DNA from: CAZVWQ01 sp964631275
GTDB lineage: Bacteria > Patescibacteriota > JACMRA01
Assembly (NCBI GenBank): GCA_964631275.1
Contig: CAZVWQ010000019.1
Coordinates: 1-31,658, forward strand
Direction of reading: 5' to 3'
DNA: 31,658 nucleotides
Part shown: positions 16,417-25,251 of the stretch, piece by piece
How positions within the stretch are numbered: position 1 is the stretch's first letter
Layout of the letters: each line of letters starts with the position of its first letter
Position numbers and translations under genes: made by a program
Notes under the pieces: model-generated
Seen by the model: only the letters and a program-made list of their open reading frames with translations
Told to the model about the DNA's origin: nothing
Database searches by the model: none

Positions 16417-17463
16417 CTAGGATTTTGTATTGTATATTTCTGTTCCTGGATGAAAAGCGGCAAAGGCAAACCAAAAAGTTCTAATTGGGATCAAAATTTT
16501 TTCAGAAGATTGTATAGTCATAGTAACTTCTCCGTTTCTATTATTGATTTTGACTTGTTGGCCAGCAAACTCATCCTCAATGAATTCAACTTTATCTAAG
16601 TCTGTTTGGCGGTAGAATTTGAATTTGTTATCTAACTCGAAGCCAAATCCTGGTTCTTTAAGTGGTAATCTTTCGTCTTGATTTTGAATACCAAAATAAA
16701 TTTCTCCATCTTGCTCGTAAGTACCATAAGGATATATATTATAGTCACGAGTAAAACCAGTCTCTCGAGATAAAATTTCAGAATCTGGAAATTTCTGCTT
16801 CCATTCACTCCAGGTATCTACTATCATTGGTACTCTAACTAACTCTTCATTTCGTTCAGCAGCCTCGCCCACAATAGCTACCCCGGTTTCTTGTTGCCAG
16901 TAGTTTTCTTGAAGTCTGTCATACATAATTAGATTGCTATTAAAAAGTTTACCAGAAACTCCAAAAGTTGTAGTCTTTCCATCAACTAGCCTCTCAAAAC
17001 TAATTGCACTACCACATAACGGACAAAAAGTAATTGCTACTGGATATCCATTGAGATTATCATTTACAATTTCATGCCAATTAAGAATTCTTTGTGGATA
17101 TGCTCGAGTCACTCCAGAACTATTAATCCCAAAAATCAAATCTTCGTCAGTTAGCCATTCTTCAGCTTGGTTAACAGACTCAAACTGAGGTTGATCAATA
17201 GAAGGGATACAGTCTTTGCGTGGGCAACCTTGCTCAATCAAGCTAACATCAAAGCCTTTAGTGATTTGAGAAGTGTTAGTTGAGGATTTTAATTCATTAT
17301 TAACAATTTTTTGAGCAACTGAAAGTTCTTCTCTATAAACAAACCAATAGGTTAAAAAAAAACCAAAAAACACAAATACTAAAAAACCTGTGAAAATCAC
17401 TTTAAATAAATCTTTTTGTTGTTTATTATCTTGATTCTCTGGGTTTTTTAAATTATTTTTCAT
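16417..17463 (-). CDS. DUF3179 domain protein, membrane anchored
   Basis: Belongs to DUF3179, a family of unknown function. Residues 21-42 form one membrane helix, so the domain is exported and anchored. Landmarks are CPRKDCIPSID (80-90), DLIFGINSSGVTRAYP (108-123), ILNWHEIVND (126-135), FCPLCGSAISF (146-156) with its CxxC pair, and the C-terminal IRTFWFAFAAFHPGTEIY, which is typical of the family end. The CPLCG motif and conserved His suggest metal or redox chemistry, but no activity is established. At 348 aa it is complete. It stands alone, divergent from rpoB across a 669-bp gap. Confidence 0.9.
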   Translation of the reverse strand: MKNNLKNPENQDNKQQKDLFKVIFTGFLVFVFFGFFLTYWFVYREELSVAQKIVNNELKSSTNTSQITKGFDVSLIEQGCPRKDCIPSIDQPQFESVNQAEEWLTDEDLIFGINSSGVTRAYPQRILNWHEIVNDNLNGYPVAITFCPLCGSAISFERLVDGKTTTFGVSGKLFNSNLIMYDRLQENYWQQETGVAIVGEAAERNEELVRVPMIVDTWSEWKQKFPDSEILSRETGFTRDYNIYPYGTYEQDGEIYFGIQNQDERLPLKEPGFGFELDNKFKFYRQTDLDKVEFIEDEFAGQQVKINNRNGEVTMTIQSSEKILIPIRTFWFAFAAFHPGTEIYNTKS

Positions 17464-18132
17464 AAATATTTTGATTACAATTAAAATTAAAGTGCTTACA
17501 CTGCTAAACTAAAATTAAAATTCTTTTAAAGCAAATTTCATTTATAATAATCTTAAAGCTTTTGATTAAAATCTTTTTATTCTTGATATAGGTAATATAC
17601 AAGCTTGCTTTATTAAGATTAATAAGGTTTAAGTGAATTTCATGTTTTTTTCAAATTAAAATCTAATTCTGTTGTATATTTTAGAATAAATAAAGCCCCG
17701 GTTTTCCTAAGGAAAATACCAAATATAACAAGTTTTACGATAAAATATTGATATTTAGTAGTAGAATTGATTTTTTGCGGAGGCCTTGTAAGAATACTAG
17801 TAAAAAATTTTATATTCCAAAAAGTGTTTTGTTTTAAGGATAAAACTACCTTTAGCTTGTCAGAAAATGTAAATAGAGTTCGGAAATTTACAGCAATTTA
17901 CAGCTTATTTTTTAATTAAAATACTAGCATATAGCATGCTATGTCAAAACTCTAATTTTGTGTAAGAGTTATAATGTTAATAATAAGCTAAAAGAATAGT
18001 CTCTTGACAAGAATAAGTTTTTAGCTACATAATTATATTCACCTATAATGCGTGTAGTGATATCACAAATAATAAATAAATCAGTTTTTTAATCTATTTT
18101 ATTCTTATCTTTATATAAAGAGTTAATTTTTT
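17464..18132. promoter_or_regulatory. Long divergent region upstream of rpoB
   Basis: 669 bp without an open frame. Visible: a hairpin around TTTTCCTAAGGAAAAT (17702-17717) next to a CCCCGG tract; a perfect tandem repeat of AATTTACAGC (17885-17894 and 17895-17904); a perfect 12-bp palindrome ATAGCATGCTAT (17931-17942); TATAAT boxes at 17970-17975 and 18044-18049; and a TTGACA-type promoter at 18004. No ribosomal protein genes (rplJ/rplL) precede rpoB. Confidence 0.5.
18004..18033 (+). promoter_or_regulatory. Candidate rpoB promoter
   Basis: TTGACA (18004-18009), an 18-nt spacer and CATAAT (18028-18033). A second, perfect -10 box TATAAT sits at 18044-18049 with only a weak -35 (TTAGCT). Either gives a leader of about 75-95 nt. 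Confidence 0.5.
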
Positions 18133-21100
18133 ATGGCCATTAAACCTGTAAAGCGTAATAGTTTTGGTGTAAAACAACATCAGTTTCCAGTTTCTAATCT
18201 TAATACTATGCAAATTTCTTCTTACAAGAAATTCTGGGAGAAAGATCTGAAAAAAATATTTGCTGAATTTAGCCCTATCGAAGACACTGCTGGAGGGAGG
18301 TGGAAGGTCTCCTTAGGTCCTGATTTTTATCTTGAGCAGGATCCCGAAATGACTGAATATAACGCTTACGAAAATCATATTTCTTATAAGGCTCCACTAT
18401 ACATTGACGTTACTGTTGAAAATTTAACAACCAAAGAAAAAAAGAAACAAAGAGTTTTTGTTGGAAATATTCCTTTAATGAGTGAAAAAGGAAACTTTAT
18501 TATTAACGGAGTCCAAAAAATTGTAGTCAGTCAATTGGTTAAATCTCCAGGTCTGTTGTATTCTAGAGATGTAGAAAAAGGAACCTATGTTTATTCTTGT
18601 AAAATCATCCCTAGTCGAGGCATGTGGTTAGATTTAGCAACCTCGCATGATGGAGTAATCTATGCTAGAATTGATCGTAAAAAGAAATTTCCAGCTACTC
18701 AAATTCTAAAATTATTTGGCATAACTAAAGAAGAAGAAATTATTAATCTTTTTAGAGATGTAGATACAGATGACAGAATTAGCTATATTCAACAAACTTT
18801 AGCTAAGGATACTGCTTTTGAAGTAGAAGATGCTGTTAACTCAATTTACAAAAAAATTAGACCAGGTGATATTGTATCTGTCGAACAAGGCAAGAATTAC
18901 CTTTTATCTATGTTTAGTGACGAGTCTAGGTATGATTTTGGAGAGGTTGGAAGGTACAAGTTTGATCTTAGATTAGGACGTAAAGTTGATTTTGATTATA
19001 CCGAAGAATATGGTAAAACTCTAGATGTAAAAGATATAATTGACGCTATTAGAGAACTCATACACATGAGCGTTGAAAAACTAGAACCAGACAATATGGA
19101 TTCTTTAGCTAACCGTAGAGTTAGAGGTGTAGGCGAATGGCTTGGTAACACCTTTAAAGCTGGTTTAGCTAGGGTGGTTAGAAACACTAAAGACAAAATG
19201 ACAATGAACGAAGATGCTAACTTTACTCCAGCTCAATTAGTTAATATGCGGCCTTTAACAGCTATGGTCGAGGATTTTTTTAACACTTCTCAATTGTCTA
19301 GATTTATGGATCAAACTAATCTTTTATCCGAAATGGACCAAAGACAGTTTATGACCTGTTCAGGACCTGGTGGCTTAACTAGAGAAAGGGCTGGCTTCGA
19401 AGTTCGTGATGTGCAACCTAGCTATTATGGTAGAGTTTGTCCTGTAAATACTCCTGAAGGCCCTAGTTTTGGCCTTAATTTGCATGCTGCAATTTATTCT
19501 CGAGTAAATAGACTTGGTTTTATTGAGACTCCCTATCTAAAAGTAAAAAAAATAGTTAATCCAAAAGACGTTGAAGCTATAGGTAGGGTTGTAAGTGAAG
19601 ACTTTAAAGACGCCAAAACCAAAATTGATCTAAAAAAAGGTGATATCTTAGATGCTACAATAATTAAAGATTTACAAAATAAAGCTCCAAAAATCGAAAT
19701 TCCAGTGAATCCTTTTATTTCAGAAGAGTTTGAATGGCTTGGACCCGAAGAGGAGTTTCGTTACCTCATAGCCGAGCATACTAACCAAGTAGATAGTAGA
19801 GCAAATATTCAAATTTCTCAAATTGGTGCTCGTAAATATGGCGAGCCAGTGCAAGCCTCTATACAAGATGTAGATCTTATGGACGTTGCTTCTAATCAGA
19901 TTTTTAGTTTATCTGCCTGTATGGTTCCATTTGTAGCTCAAACTGACGGATTGCGTGTATTAATGGCTACTAACCAGCAAGGACAAGCTCTGCCTTTACT
20001 TAGACCTGAAGCTCCAATTGTGGCTACAGGATTCGAAAAAGTAGCAGCCAAAGATAGTGGTTATGTAGTAGCATCACCTTGTGACGGTGAAGTAACTTAT
20101 GCTGATGGCACTAGAGTAACTGTTAAATGTAGTAAAACTAACGATGAATTTACTTTTAAACCTCTTAAATTTTTAAATTCTAATGATCATTCCACAATTA
20201 ACCAAAAAATCAGAGTCTTCCCAGGAGAAAAAGTCAAAAAAGGAGATTTCATGATCGAAGGCTTTGGAATCCATAATGCAGAGTTTTCTATTGGCCAAAA
20301 TGTAAGAGTGGCTTTTATGCCATTTAAAGGTTATAATTACGAAGATGCGATTATTATTTCTGAAAAAATGGTACAACAAGACAAATTTACCTCAACGCAT
20401 ATCTATGAACTAAGTTGTGATGTTCATGAAACTAGACTAGGTAACGAAGAAATTACCAGAGATATTCCTAATGTAGCCACAGACAAGTTAGCCAAATTAG
20501 ATCGTAGTGGAGTTATTCACGTCGGAGCTTATGTTGAATCTGGAGATATTTTGGTAGGAAAAATTACACCCAAAGGTGAAGTAGACCTTTCTCCAGAAGA
20601 TAAGTTAATTAGAGTTTTATTTGGAGAATATTCTAGAGACGTTAAAGATAGTTCTCTATACTTAGAGCATGGTTTGAGCGGTAAAGTTATCTCTGTAAAA
20701 ATCTTTAGTCGTGAAAATGGAGACAATTTACCTAATGATGTAACTCATAGAGTTAATATTCAATTGGCCACCACTCGCAAAATCAAACCTGGAGATAAAA
20801 TGGCTGGAAGACATGGAAATAAAGGTGTAATTTCAGTAGTTCTGCCCACAGAAGATATGCCATATACAGCTGATGGTCAACCAATTGATATGATCCTTAA
20901 TCCAATGGGTGTTATGAGTCGTATGAATTTGGGTCAACTTTTAGAGACTCATCTAGGTCTTGTATGTGCTAAACGTGGAGAGCATGCAGTAACTCAACCG
21001 CTTAATGAAATGTCAGCCGAAGCAATTAAAGATGAGCTAGAAAAAGAAGGTTTTGATCGTAGTGGCAAGTTAGAATTATGGGATGGTCAAACCGGAGAAA

Positions 21101-21546
21101 AATTTGATCGATCAGTTGTGGTTGGATATCTGTACATGAATAAACTTCACCATCTGGTGGACGACAAAATCCATACTAGGTCTACTGGTCCGTACTCATT
21201 GGTTACTCAGCAGCCGCTAGGAGGTAGGAGTCATTCTGGTGGTCAAAGGTTTGGAGAAATGGAGGTGTGGGCTTTAGAAGCTTACGGTGCTGCCTACGCT
21301 CTGCAGGAAATGTTAACTATTAAGTCAGATGATATTAAAGGTCGTGACGCAGCCTTTGAATCTATTGTTAAAGAAAGACCAATTACTAGTCCTAATTTAC
21401 CTAGCTCTTTTATTGTTTTAGCTAACGAATTAACTGCTTTAGGAATAAAAGTTAATGCTGATGTAACCGAATCAAAAGATGACGAGTTTAGAAATGTAAT
21501 GGATGAAAGTCTAGCTCTGTCTGTGGATCAAGGCGACTTGAAATAA
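18133..21546 (+). CDS. rpoB: DNA-directed RNA polymerase beta subunit
   Basis: Catalytic-core subunit of RNA polymerase. At 1137 aa it is much shorter than the E. coli protein (1342) and lacks its lineage-specific insertions. Conserved regions include the fork/rifampicin pocket (FMDQTN at 391-396, GPGGLTRERAGFEVRDV just after), VCPVNTPEGPSFGLN, KPGDKMAGRHGNKG (885-898, active-site Lys region) and the C-terminal QPLGGRSHSGGQRFGEMEVWALEAYGAAY block (clamp/switch). The rifampicin pocket carries several substitutions at positions important for drug binding. The ATG at 18133 gives the usual N-terminus; AAAGAG 11 nt upstream may be a weak ribosome site. Normally rpoC follows directly, but here the next genes are secG and a binding protein. 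Confidence 0.98.
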   Translation: MAIKPVKRNSFGVKQHQFPVSNLNTMQISSYKKFWEKDLKKIFAEFSPIEDTAGGRWKVSLGPDFYLEQDPEMTEYNAYENHISYKAPLYIDVTVENLTTKEKKKQRVFVGNIPLMSEKGNFIINGVQKIVVSQLVKSPGLLYSRDVEKGTYVYSCKIIPSRGMWLDLATSHDGVIYARIDRKKKFPATQILKLFGITKEEEIINLFRDVDTDDRISYIQQTLAKDTAFEVEDAVNSIYKKIRPGDIVSVEQGKNYLLSMFSDESRYDFGEVGRYKFDLRLGRKVDFDYTEEYGKTLDVKDIIDAIRELIHMSVEKLEPDNMDSLANRRVRGVGEWLGNTFKAGLARVVRNTKDKMTMNEDANFTPAQLVNMRPLTAMVEDFFNTSQLSRFMDQTNLLSEMDQRQFMTCSGPGGLTRERAGFEVRDVQPSYYGRVCPVNTPEGPSFGLNLHAAIYSRVNRLGFIETPYLKVKKIVNPKDVEAIGRVVSEDFKDAKTKIDLKKGDILDATIIKDLQNKAPKIEIPVNPFISEEFEWLGPEEEFRYLIAEHTNQVDSRANIQISQIGARKYGEPVQASIQDVDLMDVASNQIFSLSACMVPFVAQTDGLRVLMATNQQGQALPLLRPEAPIVATGFEKVAAKDSGYVVASPCDGEVTYADGTRVTVKCSKTNDEFTFKPLKFLNSNDHSTINQKIRVFPGEKVKKGDFMIEGFGIHNAEFSIGQNVRVAFMPFKGYNYEDAIIISEKMVQQDKFTSTHIYELSCDVHETRLGNEEITRDIPNVATDKLAKLDRSGVIHVGAYVESGDILVGKITPKGEVDLSPEDKLIRVLFGEYSRDVKDSSLYLEHGLSGKVISVKIFSRENGDNLPNDVTHRVNIQLATTRKIKPGDKMAGRHGNKGVISVVLPTEDMPYTADGQPIDMILNPMGVMSRMNLGQLLETHLGLVCAKRGEHAVTQPLNEMSAEAIKDELEKEGFDRSGKLELWDGQTGEKFDRSVVVGYLYMNKLHHLVDDKIHTRSTGPYSLVTQQPLGGRSHSGGQRFGEMEVWALEAYGAAYALQEMLTIKSDDIKGRDAAFESIVKERPITSPNLPSSFIVLANELTALGIKVNADVTESKDDEFRNVMDESLALSVDQGDLK

Positions 21547-21562
21547 AAATCACCAGTTATAT

Positions 21563-21671
21563 TATACACCCAATCCGTTTATTACCCTAAATTTGGCTCT
21601 TTATAAGGAATACCTTATTTAAGTTAAATTCTTAACGGATAATGACCGTAACAATTAGCCCAAAGGATATA
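21563..21671 (+). repeat. R1 palindromic element, copy 1
   Basis: Begins 17 bp after the rpoB stop. Ends are TATACACCC and AAAGGATATA. The centre is a near-perfect hairpin with apex ATAAGG-AATA-CCTTAT (21603-21618), flanked by arms AATTTGGCT and AGTTAAATT that pair with G-T wobbles. As RNA it could fold over most of its length and may end or process the rpoB transcript. Confidence 0.8.
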
Positions 21672-21694
21672 TAAAATATAAATAAATTCTATGA

Positions 21695-21730
21695 TTCTAA
21701 GCCTAAAAATAACTTTTGAGACCTGGTTGA
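21695..21730 (+). repeat. R2 repeat fragment before secG
   Basis: CTAAAAATAACTTTTGAGAC matches the R2 right half (GTAAAAATAAGTTTTGAGAC) with two differences, 24 bp after an R1 copy. Confidence 0.4.
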
Positions 21731-21731
21731 A

Positions 21732-21763
21732 TTGACAAAACCGTGAATCTTTATTTTTTTAAT
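21732..21763 (+). promoter_or_regulatory. Possible secG promoter
   Basis: TTGACA (21732-21737) with a TTTAAT -10-like hexamer at 21758-21763, a long 20-nt spacer. If real, transcription starts about 21770, which would exclude the upstream GTG at 21743 as the secG start. Confidence 0.25.
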
Positions 21764-21781
21764 AAATATCAATTTTTATTT

Positions 21782-22018
21782 ATGGAACAAATACTCGAGT
21801 TTATTAAACCTTATATACTACCTTTGGAAGTTTTCTTTTTAGTTTTGGCTATTGTATTGATCTTAATTCAGAATCGTGGCTCTGGCTTATCTAATGCTTT
21901 TGGAGGTGGTAACGAAATATACTTGACTAGGAGAGGTGTAGAAAAATGGGTCGTAAATTTTACAGTGATCAGCATTGTAGCTTTTATTGTTCTTAGGGTT
22001 CTAGATTTATATATTTAA
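21782..22018 (+). CDS. secG: Preprotein translocase subunit SecG
   Basis: Small membrane protein that assists SecYEG-dependent export. The 78-aa product has two hydrophobic helices flanking the family loop LIQNRGSGLSNAFGGGNE and the RRGVEKW motif. An in-frame GTG at 21743 would add 13 residues (MNLYFFNKYQFLF) that are not typical of SecG, and a possible promoter overlaps that stretch, so the ATG at 21782 is preferred. The stop is 12 bp before the next gene, so the two are co-transcribed. Confidence 0.9.
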   Translation: MEQILEFIKPYILPLEVFFLVLAIVLILIQNRGSGLSNAFGGGNEIYLTRRGVEKWVVNFTVISIVAFIVLRVLDLYI

Positions 22019-22030
22019 ACTATATAGCTT

Positions 22031-24004
22031 ATGCAGGGTTCCAATGACTTTCGAACGAAGGTACGTCACTGGCAATATCAATGGCAAAAATTTACTCGTA
22101 ATTGTTGGCCAATTAATTGGGATAGTTTATTTAAATTCAACCTTCTATATGAAGCCATTGCTAAAGCTGGATATGCTCTAAAGGTAATCCTAATTACATG
22201 TTTGGTTGGAATTATTTTTTCTTTGACTTTTCTTAGCTTAGGAGCTTTTCAGGTATTTACAGTCAGAGTTGCTGCTCAAGGTGGCGAATTTAGAGAGGCT
22301 TTGGTAGGGGTTAGAGTAAACACTTTTAATCCAGTTCTGGACTCTACTGAAGCTGAAAAAAAAATTATTAATCTTCTTTATCATCCACTTTATAGAGTAA
22401 ACTATCCTGATTATTTATCTAATCCTAAAGCTCAACCAGAAATTATCCCTATACTTCTTACTCAAGCTCCTACTTGGGAAGCAAATCCTGATGATCCAAG
22501 TAATCCCTACTATAGTCTAGAATTTGAGCTTAGAGATGATATAAAGTGGTCAGATGGTAATCCAATTACTAACCAGGATGTAGCTTATTCCTTCGAAAGA
22601 ATAAAAGAAGGCGGAGGTAACTCTAATTTTCAAGGAGTTTTTAGCAATTATAACCTAGAAATTATTAGGGGTTCTAGTACTCGCTTTAGAATAACACCAA
22701 AAAGTACAACAATTTCACCCAACCCGCAATTAATTTATTTAGCTAATTTTTACCCTGTTTCTAGCGAGTTCTACTCTGTTGCTAATTCTGGTATTGATAA
22801 GATTAGATTAGGTAATCAATCATTACAAACTAATCTAAAATCAACTAGAGTTACGGTTACTTCTGGGTACTTTAAGATGGCTGAGACAGGATCTGAAAAT
22901 CCTACTTGGAGTAACCAATTTGGCGGTTACAACAAAATAATTCTAGAACCTAACGATTACCAAAACACTGGAGAAGAAGTTTTTTTATCTAAATATATTT
23001 TTGACCTTTATGAAAGTATCGAAGATACAGGTGGAGTACAATCTAGCTCTTTACAAAGAGCCGCTGTCAATCAAGAAGTCGATCTATATACTAGGTTTTT
23101 AGATGCCAGTTCTATGAGTTCTGCTAACATCAAACAAAGCTTAGGCACGAATCAAATTTTGCAAGATACTAATACTTTTTATAGTTTATTCTTGAATATT
23201 CAAGGTAGTGGTTCAGGTCTAACTGGTTATTTTATTAACCAAAACCTAAGAAGATATGTCATTTGTCAATTTATAGATCTAGATAGCTTTCAGAAAGAAG
23301 GTTTTGACTCTTTCGAAATTTTACCAATTAATAAAAGGTTTTTACCTTTGCAATTTGGGGAAGATTACACTATAGATTGTAGTAACGCCAGGCAAGCACT
23401 TACAGACTACATTACAGAAACTGGGCAAAATGTTTATAGTTTTACTAAAGACGAAAGAAACAACTTAACCTCACTAAATATTTTTGGTAATCAACCTACC
23501 TTTACGCTACTAGGTCTAAAAGAATTTGAATCTTATGCTCAAAACGTCCAAACGAAATTATTAGAAGCTGGTTTAAAGGTTCGAACTGATTTAGTTAGCT
23601 CAGAAGAATTAGAATCAAAATTATCACAAAAAAACTACCATATCTTGCTACTTCCAATAACTTTACTGTCAAAAAACCCCTACCCAACATACGGTCTATC
23701 TGGTCAAAATGTGTCCAATATAACTCGCAATGATAGGGTAGAAGGTAGACAGATAGAAGAAAAACTAAAACTATATTCTGAGTCAAACTTACAAGACGAA
23801 ACTTTGAAATCAAGCCTAGTAGATTTTTTTAAAACTGAATATATTGGAGTTAATCTGTTTAGAGCTAAAAGAGAAATTAACTATTCTAACAAAGCTAATA
23901 ATATTGATCAAAATCTTAATGAATTTATGAGTTTTTCGTATGATATCTATAATTTTTTACCCAACTGGTACATCGAAACTAAAAGAAAGATTGTTTTTTT
24001 GTAG
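22031..24004 (+). CDS. Family 5 extracellular solute-binding protein (peptide ABC transporter type)
   Basis: SBP_bac_5 (OppA/DppA-like) protein that binds oligopeptides or similar ligands outside the membrane. A cytoplasmic N-terminus of about 48 residues is followed by one hydrophobic helix (~51-75), so it is anchored rather than cleaved; there is no lipobox Cys. Family landmarks are LLYHPLYRV (115-123), the FELRDDIKWSDGNPITNQDV segment, AYSFERI just after it, and the C-terminal region with ILLLPITLLSKNPYPTYGLSG. At 657 aa it is somewhat longer than usual because of the N-terminal part. It is co-transcribed with secG. No permease or ATPase genes are adjacent, so the transporter partners lie elsewhere or it acts alone as a surface protein. 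Confidence 0.88.
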   Translation: MQGSNDFRTKVRHWQYQWQKFTRNCWPINWDSLFKFNLLYEAIAKAGYALKVILITCLVGIIFSLTFLSLGAFQVFTVRVAAQGGEFREALVGVRVNTFNPVLDSTEAEKKIINLLYHPLYRVNYPDYLSNPKAQPEIIPILLTQAPTWEANPDDPSNPYYSLEFELRDDIKWSDGNPITNQDVAYSFERIKEGGGNSNFQGVFSNYNLEIIRGSSTRFRITPKSTTISPNPQLIYLANFYPVSSEFYSVANSGIDKIRLGNQSLQTNLKSTRVTVTSGYFKMAETGSENPTWSNQFGGYNKIILEPNDYQNTGEEVFLSKYIFDLYESIEDTGGVQSSSLQRAAVNQEVDLYTRFLDASSMSSANIKQSLGTNQILQDTNTFYSLFLNIQGSGSGLTGYFINQNLRRYVICQFIDLDSFQKEGFDSFEILPINKRFLPLQFGEDYTIDCSNARQALTDYITETGQNVYSFTKDERNNLTSLNIFGNQPTFTLLGLKEFESYAQNVQTKLLEAGLKVRTDLVSSEELESKLSQKNYHILLLPITLLSKNPYPTYGLSGQNVSNITRNDRVEGRQIEEKLKLYSESNLQDETLKSSLVDFFKTEYIGVNLFRAKREINYSNKANNIDQNLNEFMSFSYDIYNFLPNWYIETKRKIVFL

Positions 24005-24006
24005 AT

Positions 24007-24028
24007 TATACCCAGTCCGTTTACTATA
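24007..24028 (+). repeat. R1 solo left arm
   Basis: TATACCCAGTCCGTTTACTA, two bp after the binding-protein stop, matches the left end of R1 copies (TATACACCCAATCCGTTTA in copy 1). The remainder of the element is not recognisable. This is a truncated copy. Confidence 0.55.
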
Positions 24029-24600
24029 TTCAAATGCTAACTAAATTATGATTTAACTAAGGGTTTTAGTTTAAATTAAATAAAAAAACACAGTCAAAAA
24101 AACTCATTGAGTAGCTAAAGTTTATATAGCTAATCCGTATACTAGTTAGACATTAATCATGTCTCAAACCTATTTTTACTGTTGATTGATACCTATTTTA
24201 TGGGGTTAAGTTTTGTAGATTTGAGTTATAAGACAAGACTATTTAGTATCCTAAAATTACTTTAAAACAAGCTTAATACTTAAAAGTTGAATGTGGAATT
24301 GCTATAACACCTATTCCATAGGATAAAAATTTTATAAATCTCGTTTATCGGGTAAGGCTAATTCTAAATCACAATTTTTGAAATAACTAAAACCTAAAAA
24401 TCTTTGTTTTTAAGTATAAATAATTAAATAGGTTCTATAAAACTTGCTTAGTATTTTGGGGACTTTGTAGTTTTAAAAAGTTCGAAACCTGAACAAAAAA
24501 ATCAAATTCTAAAATATCTAATTTTGAACTCACTTCAAACAGGGCAAAAAGCTGAATTTAATCTAAAAAACCGTTTTTATTTTTGTATAAAAATCAATAC
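24029..24600. other. Gene-free stretch before the tRNA
   Basis: No coding frame. It contains R2 copy 3 (24153-24242). A segment near 24420-24445 (AATTAAATAGGTTCTATAA) also occurs near 16367-16386 with one mismatch. Otherwise it is AT-rich sequence without recognisable structure. Confidence 0.45.
24153..24242 (-). repeat. R2 element, copy 3
   Basis: Minus-strand copy, about 84% identical by eye to copies 1 and 2. On the plus strand it starts TTAATCATGTCTCAAACC and ends TAAGACAAGACTAT. Confidence 0.75.
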
Positions 24601-24675
24601 TGGCTCCGGAGACAGGATTCGAACCTGTGGCCAATTGGTTAACAGCCAACTGCTCTACCGCTGAGCTACTCCGGA
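24601..24675 (-). tRNA. tRNA-Asn (GUU)
   Basis: Full cloverleaf on the minus strand: acceptor TCCGGAG/CTCCGGA, D-arm GCTC/GAGC, anticodon stem GTTGG/CCAAT with loop CTGTTAA (anticodon GTT), T-arm ACAGG/CCTGT with loop TTCGAAT, discriminator G and a genomically encoded CCA. It is 75 nt long including CCA. G73 and anticodon GUU are the expected asparagine identity elements. Confidence 0.97.
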
Positions 24676-25251
24676 ATAGTTTTAGATAAAGTGTTAGAAT
24701 ACTTGTGTTTATTAATTTAAACTAAAAACTCTATGAATCTAAAATTTTAAAACTATAATTAAGTAAAATTTAGAACAATAAATACAATTTTGGAGTGGTA
24801 GATTTTTATTTTAGTATATTTTATAACTATCGTACACAATTTAGGAATTTATCTTTTTTTTATCTCTAAAAACCTTTACAGGTGAGATCTAAAAGTTAAG
24901 ACATTATCTAAATTAATATAGATAATTATGTAGATGCAAGCTACCAAATGCAATCTAAGACTAACTTATTAAAGTCAGAACAAAATTTAACAAATAGTCA
25001 AATAGTGTTTTTACAAAACCTCAGTCTTTGCAAAATTTACTTTTTTCAGTAGCTTCTGCTACTACTATGTTTAGTGTTATACTTGTTCCACAATCAAATT
25101 AAACATTAAAGCTAAACTCAATTGAATTTTGAAACTCTTTTGTAGCTTTTTAAGACTTAAAAAATAGTCTTGTCTAAAAATAGGTTTTAATTAGGCAGCT
25201 TTTTTAATAAAAGAACAAAAAATGATTATAGTTAAAATTGCTAATTTTGAT
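24676..25251. other. Gene-free stretch between tRNA-Asn and dprA
   Basis: No coding frame. It holds a small perfect hairpin AGTAGC-TTCT-GCTACT (25048-25063) without a T-run, an A/T palindrome TTTTTAAGACTTAAAAA (25147-25163), and a possible internally deleted R2 (25164-25195) joining R2 left-end-like ATAGTCTTGTC to right-half-like TAAAAATAGGTTTT. Confidence 0.4.
25164..25195 (+). repeat. Possible internally deleted R2 element
   Basis: ATAGTCTTGTC (R2 left end) is followed directly by TAAAAATAGGTTTT (R2 right half), as if the ~55-bp middle were lost. Short and AT-rich, so uncertain. Confidence 0.3.

Noticed and set aside
21743..21781. GTG start giving a 91-aa SecG
   Set aside because: The 13 extra residues are atypical for SecG and overlap a possible promoter; the internal ATG gives the normal size.
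24601..24675. tRNA-Asn as an integration (att) site
   Set aside because: No integrase, no partial tRNA duplicate and no phage or plasmid genes in the window.
25048..25063. Hairpin AGTAGC-TTCT-GCTACT as a terminator
   Set aside because: No T-run on the 3' side of either strand and no gene ending close by.
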